Below, one piece after another: positions 53,361 through 62,610 of a stretch of DNA of 64,000 nucleotides; position 1 is the first letter of the stretch, and each line of letters starts with the position of its first letter. Source of the stretch: Larkinella rosea (GTDB taxonomy: Bacteria > Bacteroidota > Bacteroidia > Cytophagales > Spirosomataceae); NCBI RefSeq assembly GCF_003858635.1, contig NZ_RQJO01000008.1:1426001-1490000 (forward strand), read 5' to 3'. A program made the translations under genes and the position numbers. Under the pieces are notes generated by a model. That model ran no database searches. It worked only from the letters and a program-made list of their open reading frames with translations, and was not told the origin of the DNA.

Positions 53361-55223
53361 TTACTTTCTTTTCAAGACCACGGCCTGCCCACCCGAAGGT
53401 AACAGGTTGGCCGTCAGCCGGTCTTTGGACGTTACGTTGCGGGTTTGCTTCCGAACTTTGCCGCTCCCGTCGTCTTCATACAGTTCAAGGGAGTAGCTTT
53501 TGCCCGGTTCCAGAAACGTGAGCGGTAAATCGACTTTGCGGGCTTCGGTATTGGTGACCGTGCCGACGTACCAGTCGGTTCCTTTCCGCCGGGCAATGGA
53601 GACAAATTGACCGGGCGTTCCGGCCAATACCTTCGTATCATCCCAAACTGTGGGTAAATCTTTCCAGAATTCAATTTCCTGCCGGTCCGGAAAGTCGGCC
53701 GGTTTTCCATACCAATACAAAAATTGCAGCGGACTGAAATAGATCACCGGCAACGCCAGCTGATGTCCTTTGGTGTTGGTCAGCCGGGGCTGGTTGAAAC
53801 AGAAGGTGTAGTCGGCGGCTCCGTTAATATACCGCGTAAACGGCAAAATCGTGTTGTGGGTCGCGTCGGGCCAATCTTCGTTGCCGCGCACGCCTTCCTG
53901 CGTCAACAGATTGGGGTACGTCCGGTTGAAACCCGTCGGGCTGTATTCGTCGTGAATGTCCACAACCAGGTGGTGTTTGGCGGCTTTGCGAACCGCTTCG
54001 TGGAGCCAGACCGTCCAGTGGTGCGAGCCGGTGTGCACAAAACCGAATTTAATTCCGGAAACGCCCCAGCTTTCGTAAAGCGGTAACAACGTATCCAGTT
54101 GCCGTTCGAGCGCCCGGTGGTTAACATACAAAATAATCTTTTTGCCCTTCGATCGCGCGTACCGGATGGCTTCGGGCAAATCCAGATCGCCTTTCGGATT
54201 CCGGCGCGGATCGACGCTGACCTTCGTGGCATCCGACGCAATTTCGTACTCGTGGCCGTACCAGCCCGCGTCGAAATGCAGGTAATCGATGTTTTGCTCC
54301 ACCGCAAAATCGACCAGATCTTTGGCTCCGGTGGTCGAAAGTGTCAAGTCGCGCATCACTCTTCCCGGTTTGATCCAGCTCACGTCCTTGATTTCATTCG
54401 GCGGATTCAAGCTCTGAATCAGGTAGTTATTTTGGAGTAAGTCGGTGGGCCGGTCGGCTGCCATCACCACCCGCCACGAAGACGCCAACGGCGAAGCTTC
54501 GGTGATTTCACTGTAGAGCTGGCTGACCAGTTGATTGGGACCGACGGTTTTCAGCCTCACCAGCGGATAACTGCTTTGCTCGGCCTGCGTAATGCAGGCC
54601 CAGGTGCCGTTGTCGAGCCGGAGGGTCAGCGGCATTTGGGCGGCCTTGGCCCAGTTTTCAATGGCGCGTTCTTCGTACCGTCCCTGCGCGTGATGGGTAT
54701 AGAGCGCTTTCGTTTTTGGCGGCAGATTGAAAAACGTGGTTTCCTGATCTACCTCCAGCACCTGCACGCGCAGATCTTCCGGAAAAAAATAGCGGAATGC
54801 CACGCCTTCGTCGTAAGCCCGGGCAATGAGCTGCATCGTTCCTCCCGCTCCCGGCCCGTTTCGGAAGGTGACAATCAGTTCATTGTAGTGATCGGGAATG
54901 TCGGCGCGTTCGCCCCAGACCGGTTGCCAATTCGACCGCTGCGTCCGTTTCGTCGCCGAAACAATCCGCAGGTTTTTATCCCAGGTGAGCGGGCGTAACC
55001 CGGTACCATTGTTGCTCATTCCCAGCCGCGACGGTTGGATGAGCGGTTTGTTCCGGTACGTAATTTCGTAAACCGGGCTCTGGGGCGATTGCGGTTCGTC
55101 CTGCAGGCGGATCGACCAGGTTAGCAGGCCGTTAGGTGAACTGATGCGCAGGGAATCCGGCGTTTGGGCCAGCGTTTTTCCTGCCAAAACAAGACAGAAA
55201 AGAAGGGAAAGAAATCGGGTCAT
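53361..55223 (-). CDS. Glycoside hydrolase family 97 (alpha-glucosidase/galactosidase family), secreted
   Basis: A 620-residue protein with a signal peptide (FLSLLFCLVLAGKTLAQ). The N-terminal beta-sandwich starts SLRISSPNGLLTWSIRLQD, and the TIM barrel holds YLHFDAGWYGHEYE, KIILYVNHRALERQ and RTYPNLLTQEGVRGNEDWPD with the conserved Glu and the WPDATHNTILPFTRY block. Where retaining GH97 enzymes have the nucleophile Asp, this one reads SGIKFGFVHTGSHHW, with Gly. It is last in a locus with SusD, SusC and a FecR/sigma pair, so its substrate is presumably the glycan imported by that SusCD. It is closely followed by the cold-shock gene region. Confidence 0.92.
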   Translation of the reverse strand: MTRFLSLLFCLVLAGKTLAQTPDSLRISSPNGLLTWSIRLQDEPQSPQSPVYEITYRNKPLIQPSRLGMSNNGTGLRPLTWDKNLRIVSATKRTQRSNWQPVWGERADIPDHYNELIVTFRNGPGAGGTMQLIARAYDEGVAFRYFFPEDLRVQVLEVDQETTFFNLPPKTKALYTHHAQGRYEERAIENWAKAAQMPLTLRLDNGTWACITQAEQSSYPLVRLKTVGPNQLVSQLYSEITEASPLASSWRVVMAADRPTDLLQNNYLIQSLNPPNEIKDVSWIKPGRVMRDLTLSTTGAKDLVDFAVEQNIDYLHFDAGWYGHEYEIASDATKVSVDPRRNPKGDLDLPEAIRYARSKGKKIILYVNHRALERQLDTLLPLYESWGVSGIKFGFVHTGSHHWTVWLHEAVRKAAKHHLVVDIHDEYSPTGFNRTYPNLLTQEGVRGNEDWPDATHNTILPFTRYINGAADYTFCFNQPRLTNTKGHQLALPVIYFSPLQFLYWYGKPADFPDRQEIEFWKDLPTVWDDTKVLAGTPGQFVSIARRKGTDWYVGTVTNTEARKVDLPLTFLEPGKSYSLELYEDDGSGKVRKQTRNVTSKDRLTANLLPSGGQAVVLKRK

Positions 55224-55253
55224 TCAGGTTATGGGTTTAAAAAGATCTGAGTG

Positions 55254-55296
55254 ACGTTGTCGGAACGTCATACCAGGTAAGGCATTCCGACAACGT
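55254..55296 (-). terminator. Terminator after the second susD gene
   Basis: ACGTTGTCGGAA (55254-55265) pairs perfectly with 55285-55296. It lies 20 bases after the susD stop and before the GH97 gene, so GH97 may be expressed partly apart from susCD. Confidence 0.65.
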
Positions 55297-55316
55297 ATTT
55301 ACTGCCCGGTTTTCGG

Positions 55317-56984
55317 TCAATAACCCGGATTTTGTTCAATTTTAGCATCCAGATTCGCATCGATGAACTTCTGCGGAATGGGAAACAATTCGTGTTTTTC
55401 GGCGATGTTGCTGCCGGTTTTGGTGTTGAATTTCTTCACGCGATCGACCAAAACGGGCGAGTTGGCCAGAAAACCGAAGCGGATCAGCGTCCGACGGCGG
55501 GGTTCTTCCATGATCAGTTCCCGAACGCGTTCGTCCAGCACGTAGTCGAGCGTGGCCCGGTCGGCGGTGACCGGTTTGGCCTTGGCCCGGTTGCGCAGGA
55601 CGTTCAGATCGTCGGCCGCTTTTTGTTTGTCGCCTTTGCGAATGTAGGCTTCGGCCCGCAGCAGATAGGTTTCGGCCAGCCGGATTTTATAAAATTCAAC
55701 GAATGTCCGTCCGGCGGTATTTCCGGCCAGCGGATCACCCTCCAGTTTGCGGGTATATGGATAATACCAGCCCGAGTTAAGGGTATCGATTTTTGCCGCG
55801 ATGGGGTCCACTTTTTGTTTGAAAAACCGCGAGGTGTTGTTGTTGTAGTAGAACGTCCGGCGGATGTTGTACGACGAATTCCGCATGTCGTTCCAATCCT
55901 CCTTCCAGACGTCGTAACTGGCGTAGGGCGTTCCCATCACCCAGCCAACCGGGCGGCCCAGGCTATCGCAAACCACCATCCCCGCTTTGCCTTCCGGATC
56001 TTTGATGTTGTGATAACCGGCTCCCCAGGCCCGCATGCTGCTGTTGCCGCCAAAAGCCGTGGCATTGGTCGCATTGGTATAAGTGACGCCACCGGGCGTC
56101 TGGTATTCGAACTGGAGCGCCCAGATGGTTTCGGTATTGGCGGCCAGATTCTGGTTTTTGTCGCGAAACAGATCCGAAAAAACGTCGCCGGGCTGGTCCA
56201 GTTTGCTGCCAAACCGCTGGGTCATGAGCTTGTAGGAACCGTCGTTGATCACGGCGGAAGCCGCTTCAATGGCTTTGTCGTAATTGCCCAGCGCCAGGTA
56301 CACCTCGCTCAGGAAATGGTCGGCGGCTGCTTTCACAATTCGGCCGGGCACGGCTGGTTTTTTGGGAAGCCATTGCGAAGCAAATTCGAGGTCCTGCCGG
56401 GCAAAATCCAGTACTTCCTGCCGACTCGCCCGCGTATAATCGGTTTTTGGCGTGGTTTCGACGTGCGCGACCAGCGGCACCCCGCCGTACAGATTGGCCA
56501 GAATCGAGTAGGTGTAGCCCCGAAAAAACCGGGCTTCGGCCACAATGGCGTTCTTCTCGGCTTCACTGGCCCATTTCACCGTCGCTTTATCGGCGTAGTC
56601 GAGCACGATGTTGGAACGCGACAGCATTTTCAGGTACGCCCATTCCCACCAGAGATCGACGGACGCGAGCGTGGGCGTGAGCGAAACGTTGTAGTCGCGC
56701 AGCAGCGTCGAAACCGCCCCCGGCATGTAGGCGTCGGTACCGATGTTCATGGCGTGCAGGTTTTCGGTATCGGTGCCGAACAGTTCGTCGCGGGCCGCTG
56801 CGTGAATGGCGATGATGGCAGTTTCAAAACCGGTTTTATCCACCAGCACCACGTCGGGATTCAGAAAAGCCCGGGGAACTTCGTCGAGCACCGTGTCTTT
56901 ACAGGCACTGCTCCCGAACACCAGCACCAGTGTGCTGAGAGCGGTCAGATACCGTTTTGAAAGGATCGTAAGGATGTATTTCAT
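55317..56984 (-). CDS. SusD/RagB-family nutrient-binding lipoprotein (pair 2)
   Basis: A 555-residue lipoprotein with lipobox VLVFGSSACKDTVLDEVPRA. The helical scaffold is visible (AIVAEARFFRGYTYSILANL, then AADHFLSEVYLALGNYDKA) and the C-terminal RELIMEEPRRRTLIRFGFL and HELFPIPQKFIDAN blocks fit SusD. It binds the glycan at the SusC mouth. It follows susC by 25 bases. I chose the ATG at 56984 (MKYILTILSKRYL), which gives a normal signal peptide. Confidence 0.95.
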   Translation of the reverse strand: MKYILTILSKRYLTALSTLVLVFGSSACKDTVLDEVPRAFLNPDVVLVDKTGFETAIIAIHAAARDELFGTDTENLHAMNIGTDAYMPGAVSTLLRDYNVSLTPTLASVDLWWEWAYLKMLSRSNIVLDYADKATVKWASEAEKNAIVAEARFFRGYTYSILANLYGGVPLVAHVETTPKTDYTRASRQEVLDFARQDLEFASQWLPKKPAVPGRIVKAAADHFLSEVYLALGNYDKAIEAASAVINDGSYKLMTQRFGSKLDQPGDVFSDLFRDKNQNLAANTETIWALQFEYQTPGGVTYTNATNATAFGGNSSMRAWGAGYHNIKDPEGKAGMVVCDSLGRPVGWVMGTPYASYDVWKEDWNDMRNSSYNIRRTFYYNNNTSRFFKQKVDPIAAKIDTLNSGWYYPYTRKLEGDPLAGNTAGRTFVEFYKIRLAETYLLRAEAYIRKGDKQKAADDLNVLRNRAKAKPVTADRATLDYVLDERVRELIMEEPRRRTLIRFGFLANSPVLVDRVKKFNTKTGSNIAEKHELFPIPQKFIDANLDAKIEQNPGY

Positions 56985-57009
56985 GGTTTGGGATTCGTTC
57001 AGCATGAGG

Positions 57010-60000
57010 TTAAAAACTGAGGTTAATACCGCCCGTCAACGTGCGGGGCATGGGATAACCGTTGGCTTCTGAGCCAATTTCGGGGTCGAAACCAGGGTAT
57101 TTCGTGAACGTCAGCAAGTTTTTACCACTCACATACACCCGGGCTGTGCCGACTTTCCAGCGACTGAGCAACGTTTTCGGCAACTCATACGCCAGCGAGA
57201 CATCCTGCACCCGCACAAAATCGCGGCTTACGTAATACCCATGGCCGTACGGATTGGTATACACCAGCGACGCCATCGTGTTCGATTTGTTTTCGGAAGT
57301 CCACCAGCCGTTGTCCGGGAAATTCGACGCGCTGCCCGGAAAATTATTGCTCGGAATCATCTGGTTGAAGCTCCGGATCCAGCCCTGCATGGCGTTGAGA
57401 AAAACCGATAGGGTAAAATTGCTGTAGCGGAAGGTGTTGGTAAAACCCCAGCGGTATTTGGGTTCCAGCTGCCCCACGACTGTGCGGTCGTCGGTGGTGA
57501 TTTTGCCGTCGCCATTCAGGTCTTTCAGTTTGTAAAAACCGGGTTTGTAACCGGTCGGCAACTGTTCTCCTTCCTGGTAGACGCCATCGATCACGTAATC
57601 AAACGCCACCTGAACGGGCTGGCCAATAAACCATTTATTTCCCAGGTCATTGTCTTCCACGCCGTCTTTGTTCAGGTCGCGGCTGTAAATGTGAACGATG
57701 CGGTTCCGGTTGGTCGAAAACACGAGATTGCTGCTCCACTCAAACGAACCCCGTTGCATATTCAGGGTATTGAACGTCATTTCAAATCCCCGGTTGTTGG
57801 TGGCCCCCAGGTTGGTAATGACCGACGGAAAACCGGTTGCCGAGGGCAGGGAACGGTTCAGGAGCAGGTTTTTGGTGTCCATGTTATAATATTCGAGCGT
57901 TCCGCCGATGCGTCCTTTCAAAATTTCGAAATCAACCGCAACGTTGGCCGAGGTGGTGGTTTCCCACTTCAGATCGGTATTGGCCATGCCCGACGGGTAA
58001 GTACCGTTGTAGGTGGGGCTGCCATCGCCGAAGACGTACTGCGTTTTATCGGATCGGCTCAGGGATTGGTACGGCGAAATGGCCTGGTTGCCGACCGAAC
58101 CATAGGAGACGCGCAGTTTCAGCAGGTCGATGAACGTCAGCGGTTTTAAAAAAGGCTCGTCGGACACAATCCAGGCCACGGCGGCCGATGGAAACGTGGC
58201 ATACTTGTTCTGGGCACCAAAAACCGAACTGCCATCCCTCCGGGCCGTCAGGGTGAACAGGTACCGGTTTTTGAAATGGTAGTTCAGTCGCAACATCGAC
58301 GAAATACCCTCCTGAACGGAAGCATCCGTTGTCGTTTGCTGGGTTTGGGCAATGCCCAGGTTGTTCCAGCCATTGGCGCCGTTGAAAAAGTTGGAAGCCG
58401 TAGCGGTGGTCGATTCCCACTGGCGGTGGTTTCGTCCGTACAGAAGCGTTACATCAAACGCATGATCGCGGCCCAGCTGACGGCTGTAAGTGGCGATATT
58501 TTCCAGTACCCAGTCGAACGTTTCCCGGTTGTATTTACTGGCATTGGCCAGAATATTCTCGCCGAAACGCTGGTAAGCCGGTTCGAACAAATAGTTGTGT
58601 TCCCAGCGGTAGTTGGGTGAATAATTGATCCGGTAACTGAGTCCTTTTACAAAGGGCACCTCAATTTTTGCGTAGAAATTGGAAAACAGATTGTGGTAGA
58701 TTTCTTCATTCTGACGACGGATGGAGTTGAAAAGCGGGTTGGGGACGAGCTGCACATCCTGCGGAAAGTGAACCGGATCGGTTTTGGCGTCGTCGTAATA
58801 CATTTTGGCAAAGGGGCTGACCTGGGCGGCCCAGTTGAGGGCCACATCCACCCCCGACAAATCGCGCCGGGCGTAGGTGGCATTAACCCCCACTGTCAGC
58901 CAGTCGGCCACCTTCGTTTCCAGATTGGTTCGCAGCGTCACGCGTTTCGCCATGTCTTTGTAAATCAGGCCCTGTTCGTTCACGAAAGCCCCCGATACGA
59001 GGTAATTGGTGCGGCCCGACTGACCGGCAATACTGAGGTCGTAGGACTGCACCCCGGCTTTTTGCGACACCTCATCCCAGGGGTCAATCGTGGTTCCATT
59101 CCGGTAATTCTCGGCTTCGGTGTTCTGGAGATAACTGGCAATGTTGGCCGGATTGGCTTCCTGCCCGCTTTGCGCCCGGTAGTCCAGCGTTTTTTGCAGG
59201 TAGCGTTCGGGCGACAGCATTTTGATGCGGTTGCTCCAGTTGGATACCCCGTAATAGCTGTTGACCCGAATGGTCGGTTTGTCGCTTTTGCCGCGTTTAG
59301 ACGTAATCAGAATGACGCCGTTGGCCGCTTTGGAACCGTAAATGGCGGCCGCGCTGGCATCTTTCAGGATTTCCATTGATTCAATGTCGTTCGGATTGAT
59401 TTCGGCCAAGCTCCCGTTGAAGAAAATACCGTCCAGAATAATCAGCGGATCGTTGCTGGCGGTGATGGACCGACGACCCCGGACCAGAATGCTGCCGCTT
59501 TGGCCCGGGCGTCCATTGTCGATAAACTGTACCCCGGCCACCCGCCCGCGCAACGCCTGGGCGACGTTGGTGTTGGGCAGGTTTTCGGTGACTTTCATAT
59601 CTACTTTTGCCACGGAACCGGTTACATTTCGTTTCGACTGGGTGCCGTACCCAACCACCACCACCTCGTTCAGCGCCTTGGTGTCGGTAATCAGCTGAAT
59701 CGCGAGTACCTGCCGGTTGGTAACCGTGACTTCCTGCGTCAGATAGCCAATCGAGCTAACCACCAGAACCGCCTGACCGTCGGTTATTTGAAATTTAAAA
59801 TGGCCGTCTTTATCCGTCGTTGTTCCCCGGCTGGTGCCCTTCTGAATGAGGTTGACGCCCGGCAACCCTTCGCCCTTTTCGTCAGTCACGGTGCCGGATA
59901 TCGACTGATCGAGTCCGGCCTGAGCCATGCCATCAGTCGGTAGCGGTTTGAGGGCGCCCGATGGGGCCGCGGTCAGCAGAATCTGTTTGCCTTCCACTTT

Positions 60001-60324
60001 ATAGGTGATTTTCAGGGGTGTCAGCAATTGATCGAGGATCGTTTCCAGCCGCTCATCGACGGCCGTAAACGTGACTTTCCGGTCGGCCTGAATCATCAGC
60101 GAGCTGTACAGAAACCGTACCTGAGCCGCTTTGCTGATGAATTTCAGCGTGGTTTTGATGTCTTGGTCGACTACCTGTACGGTCACTTTCTTGTTCAGCA
60201 TTTCCTGAGCCCGGCTGTCGCGGGCGAAGGAGAGGCTAACCACGCAGGCCGCTAGCAGCACCTGGAGGAGGGAAAGTTTCATAAGCTTGATTAAGGAGGG
60301 TGAAATCCAGTCTGGATTTTTCAT
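57010..60324 (-). CDS. SusC-family TonB-dependent transporter with STN signalling domain (pair 2)
   Basis: A 1104-residue protein with a long N-terminus typical of transducing SusC proteins: signal anchor LSLLQVLLAACVVSLSFA, then the STN domain (VTVQVVDQDIKTTLKFISKA to ITYKVEGKQILLTA, about residues 45-125), carboxypeptidase-like domain (ISGTVTDEKGEGLPGVNLIQ) and plug (LNEVVVVGYGTQSKRNVTGS, DPLIILDGIFFNGS), then the barrel ending TLTGGINLSF. STN lets a transporter talk to a FecR anti-sigma factor, and such a gene lies directly upstream, with the sigma gene divergent beyond it. Start chosen at ATG 60324 (MKNPDWISPSL). Confidence 0.95.
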   Translation of the reverse strand: MKNPDWISPSLIKLMKLSLLQVLLAACVVSLSFARDSRAQEMLNKKVTVQVVDQDIKTTLKFISKAAQVRFLYSSLMIQADRKVTFTAVDERLETILDQLLTPLKITYKVEGKQILLTAAPSGALKPLPTDGMAQAGLDQSISGTVTDEKGEGLPGVNLIQKGTSRGTTTDKDGHFKFQITDGQAVLVVSSIGYLTQEVTVTNRQVLAIQLITDTKALNEVVVVGYGTQSKRNVTGSVAKVDMKVTENLPNTNVAQALRGRVAGVQFIDNGRPGQSGSILVRGRRSITASNDPLIILDGIFFNGSLAEINPNDIESMEILKDASAAAIYGSKAANGVILITSKRGKSDKPTIRVNSYYGVSNWSNRIKMLSPERYLQKTLDYRAQSGQEANPANIASYLQNTEAENYRNGTTIDPWDEVSQKAGVQSYDLSIAGQSGRTNYLVSGAFVNEQGLIYKDMAKRVTLRTNLETKVADWLTVGVNATYARRDLSGVDVALNWAAQVSPFAKMYYDDAKTDPVHFPQDVQLVPNPLFNSIRRQNEEIYHNLFSNFYAKIEVPFVKGLSYRINYSPNYRWEHNYLFEPAYQRFGENILANASKYNRETFDWVLENIATYSRQLGRDHAFDVTLLYGRNHRQWESTTATASNFFNGANGWNNLGIAQTQQTTTDASVQEGISSMLRLNYHFKNRYLFTLTARRDGSSVFGAQNKYATFPSAAVAWIVSDEPFLKPLTFIDLLKLRVSYGSVGNQAISPYQSLSRSDKTQYVFGDGSPTYNGTYPSGMANTDLKWETTTSANVAVDFEILKGRIGGTLEYYNMDTKNLLLNRSLPSATGFPSVITNLGATNNRGFEMTFNTLNMQRGSFEWSSNLVFSTNRNRIVHIYSRDLNKDGVEDNDLGNKWFIGQPVQVAFDYVIDGVYQEGEQLPTGYKPGFYKLKDLNGDGKITTDDRTVVGQLEPKYRWGFTNTFRYSNFTLSVFLNAMQGWIRSFNQMIPSNNFPGSASNFPDNGWWTSENKSNTMASLVYTNPYGHGYYVSRDFVRVQDVSLAYELPKTLLSRWKVGTARVYVSGKNLLTFTKYPGFDPEIGSEANGYPMPRTLTGGINLSF

Positions 60325-60599
60325 ACATTGGGTTGTTTTTTGAGTCGTTTCGGAAGAAATGGACAAAAAATCCCTCATCGACGCCTTTTTGGGCGTCTTG
60401 CCAAACGATGAGGAAGTTTGCAGGACGGGCTGGGTGGCGCGTCGGGAGCCGGAACGATGCTGTTGGAACCATTACCGCTCAGGCAGTCGGGCACGCCAAC
60501 CCAGGACGTTTTTCGCGGAAGCGAAGAGGAGTGTAGCGTTTTTATTCAGGCATAGGCACGCAGATAAGGGGTTAGAAATGACGTAAAACCGGGTTCGTT
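60325..60599. other. Leader between fecR and susC (pair 2)
   Basis: 275 bases without a convincing gene. A structured element at 60374-60411 combines an inner GACGCC/GGCGTC stem with an outer CTCATCG/CGATGAG stem. As the sigma factor regulates many such susCD operons, its target promoter for this susC should lie here; I could not pick it out by eye. Confidence 0.45.
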
Positions 60600-61715
60600 T
60601 CAGGGAGTGCAGCCCGGGCTTTGAATGAGCACCCGCCCATCCTGTACCTGATAAGTTGCCCCGATGGCCCGGCAGATAAATTCGAGTTTGTTGGCCAGGG
60701 TTTCGTCCGAAAACTGAGCCGTAATCGGGCATTTTTCAAGCCGGTTTTTGTCGTAAACCAGCTCAATTCCGTACGCTTTTTCCAGTTTTTCCAGCACCTG
60801 CGTCACCGGAACATCTTCCACATCCAGTTCCTGAACATGCGTAGCGATGGCCACCAGCTCCGGTTTTTCGACGCGGCCTTTTTGCAACTGTTCGGTTTTT
60901 CGGTTAAAAACCACTTCCTGATTCGGGATCAGCAACACGCCCGCAGGCTCCTGAACGGTTCCGGAAGTGGTTTTGCGGAAGGCGGTTTTGGGGTAAACCG
61001 AGACTTTCCCGGTTCGAACCGCCACGGCCACTTCCGGGCCCGTATCGAATGCGCGAATCCGGAAACTCGTTCCCAGCACTTTGGTAACGGTTTCGTTGGC
61101 GTAGACCAAAAACGGCTTGCCGGGATTGTGCGCTACTTCAAAAAACGCTTCGCCCGACAAATACACCTCCCGAAACGAACCGGTAAACTGCTTTGGGTAA
61201 CTGATCCGGCTGTTTTGCTCCAGCGTAATCGCCGATCCGTCGGCCAGCACCAGCGTGAGCGGCTCGCGGTTGGTGTTCGTTTTTTCCAGAAGTTCTGTGG
61301 GGGCTTCGCTGACAAGCTGGCGGTAAACCGTCGGCTCCGGCCGGGAATTCTGCCGCACGAGCAGGAAACCCAGTCCCAGAACGACCAGAATGGAAGCAGC
61401 TCCGCGCAACCAGACCCGCCGGTTCCACCAGACGACGGGTTCCAGCGGTTCCGTTTCCGGGCGTTCCGTTTGTTTTCGCTGCCGAAACTGCGTCACCAGA
61501 TGCTGGACTTCCTGCCGCACTTCGTCGTCCGACAAATCGACCGGTTGCCGCCGAACGGTATACATCAGCGCTTTGGCCTGATCCAAAACCGCCTGGTGTT
61601 CGGGATTTTCCCGGCGCCAGGCCGTCCAGAAGGCCGTCGCTTCCGGGTCGCCGTCGATCCAGGCCTGGAAAGAAGGATCCCTCAGAAAGTCTTCAAGGTG
61701 TTGGTAATGCGCCAT
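60600..61715 (-). CDS. FecR-family anti-sigma factor
   Basis: A 371-residue single-pass protein. The N-terminal cytoplasmic part binds the sigma factor (FLRDPSFQAWIDGDPEATAF, WTAWRRENPEH). One membrane helix is at about 106-120 (AASILVVLGLGFLLV). The FecR domain follows (LTLVLADGSAITLEQNSRIS to EVYLSGEAFFEVAHNPGKPF), and a C-terminal DUF4974 domain (VTQVLEKLEKAYGIELVYD) contacts the STN domain of SusC. It sits between the susC gene and the divergent sigma gene. Confidence 0.95.
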   Translation of the reverse strand: MAHYQHLEDFLRDPSFQAWIDGDPEATAFWTAWRRENPEHQAVLDQAKALMYTVRRQPVDLSDDEVRQEVQHLVTQFRQRKQTERPETEPLEPVVWWNRRVWLRGAASILVVLGLGFLLVRQNSRPEPTVYRQLVSEAPTELLEKTNTNREPLTLVLADGSAITLEQNSRISYPKQFTGSFREVYLSGEAFFEVAHNPGKPFLVYANETVTKVLGTSFRIRAFDTGPEVAVAVRTGKVSVYPKTAFRKTTSGTVQEPAGVLLIPNQEVVFNRKTEQLQKGRVEKPELVAIATHVQELDVEDVPVTQVLEKLEKAYGIELVYDKNRLEKCPITAQFSDETLANKLEFICRAIGATYQVQDGRVLIQSPGCTP

Positions 61716-61963
61716 TCAGGGAAGAGATTAAAAAGGCTATTCAACAAGGGAGAATCAGCTTCCTGCCGGAAATAATCAAAAAAATCATTTTATTTTTTTA
61801 TAAATTCCGGGAACGCCCTGATTTTTGTGATCTCTATCCCTCTTTTAACAAGGGTAAAAAGGATCGGACCGTCGCTTTTGCGAAGGAAAGATGACCGACC
61901 TGAGGTTACCAATGGTTGTTTACCCGTTGATAATCAGTGCTGATTTGTTTGACACTAGGCTGT

Positions 61964-62587
61964 ATGTTTCGTTTACCGTCCAATCACCGTCCGCTTGAAG
62001 CGATTGCTGATGCCGACCTCTGGCGTCACTTTCGGGACGGTGATGAACTGGCGTTGGGCGAACTGGCCGAGCGGTATTACAAACGGCTGTATAACTACGG
62101 GAGCAAGTTCTCCCGGGATCGCGAGGTCATCCGGGATTGCATTCAGGATCTGTTTCTGGAAATCTGGGACAAACGCCAGACCCTGAGCCAGCCGGATTCC
62201 GTCAAACTCTATCTGCTGGTGTCGATTCGCCGACGGATTTACCGCCGGAAAACCGCGGATAAATGGCTGGAAGAAAGCGAAGAACTGGATTTTGATTCCG
62301 GATTGATTGGCGATTTGCCCATCGAAACGGCCATCATCGAAGACGAAACCAGTCAGTATTACGTCCGAAAACTGCAGCAACTCATTCCGCAACTCTCCCG
62401 TCGCCAGCAGGAAATTATTTACCTGCGGTTTTACGAAAATCTGGACAACGAAGCCATCGCCGAAGTGATGTCGCTGAGCCGCGGGGCGGTTGCTAATCTC
62501 CTCTGGCGGGCGCTCAAGGAGTTGAAAGACTATTGGTACGCGGGGCTGGTTTTCCTTCTGATGGCCGGCATCGGTTTGTTGAAATAA
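61964..62587 (+). CDS. ECF-type RNA polymerase sigma factor
   Basis: A 207-residue sigma-70 family protein. Region 2 is LWRHFRDGDELALGELAERY with DCIQDLFLEIWDKRQ, and region 4 is LSRRQQEIIYLRFYENLDNE followed by IAEVMSLSRGAVANLLWRAL. A hydrophobic tail (YAGLVFLLMAGIGLL) is common in these Bacteroidota factors. It is divergent from fecR, the classical layout for sigma/anti-sigma control of a SusCD locus. The ATG at 61964 starts MFRLPSNHRPLEA; a GTG nine codons upstream is less likely. Confidence 0.94.
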   Translation: MFRLPSNHRPLEAIADADLWRHFRDGDELALGELAERYYKRLYNYGSKFSRDREVIRDCIQDLFLEIWDKRQTLSQPDSVKLYLLVSIRRRIYRRKTADKWLEESEELDFDSGLIGDLPIETAIIEDETSQYYVRKLQQLIPQLSRRQQEIIYLRFYENLDNEAIAEVMSLSRGAVANLLWRALKELKDYWYAGLVFLLMAGIGLLK

Positions 62588-62610
62588 CTGAAGGATATAC
62601 ACTTCTTTTG

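Noticed and set aside
55332-56960. Plus-strand frame of 542 codons opposite susD
   Set aside because: It mirrors the codon structure of the susD gene on the other strand; high-GC third positions often open such shadows. The susD motifs are unambiguous.
60359-60586. 75-codon plus-strand frame beginning MDKKSLIDAFLGVLPNDEE
   Set aside because: The first residues look plausible, but the rest is Arg/Cys-rich and lacks a pattern, and the start coincides with the hairpin in the susC leader. Probably chance.
60621-61775. Plus-strand frame of 384 codons opposite fecR
   Set aside because: Shadow of the fecR gene; composition is His/Arg/Phe-rich without motifs.
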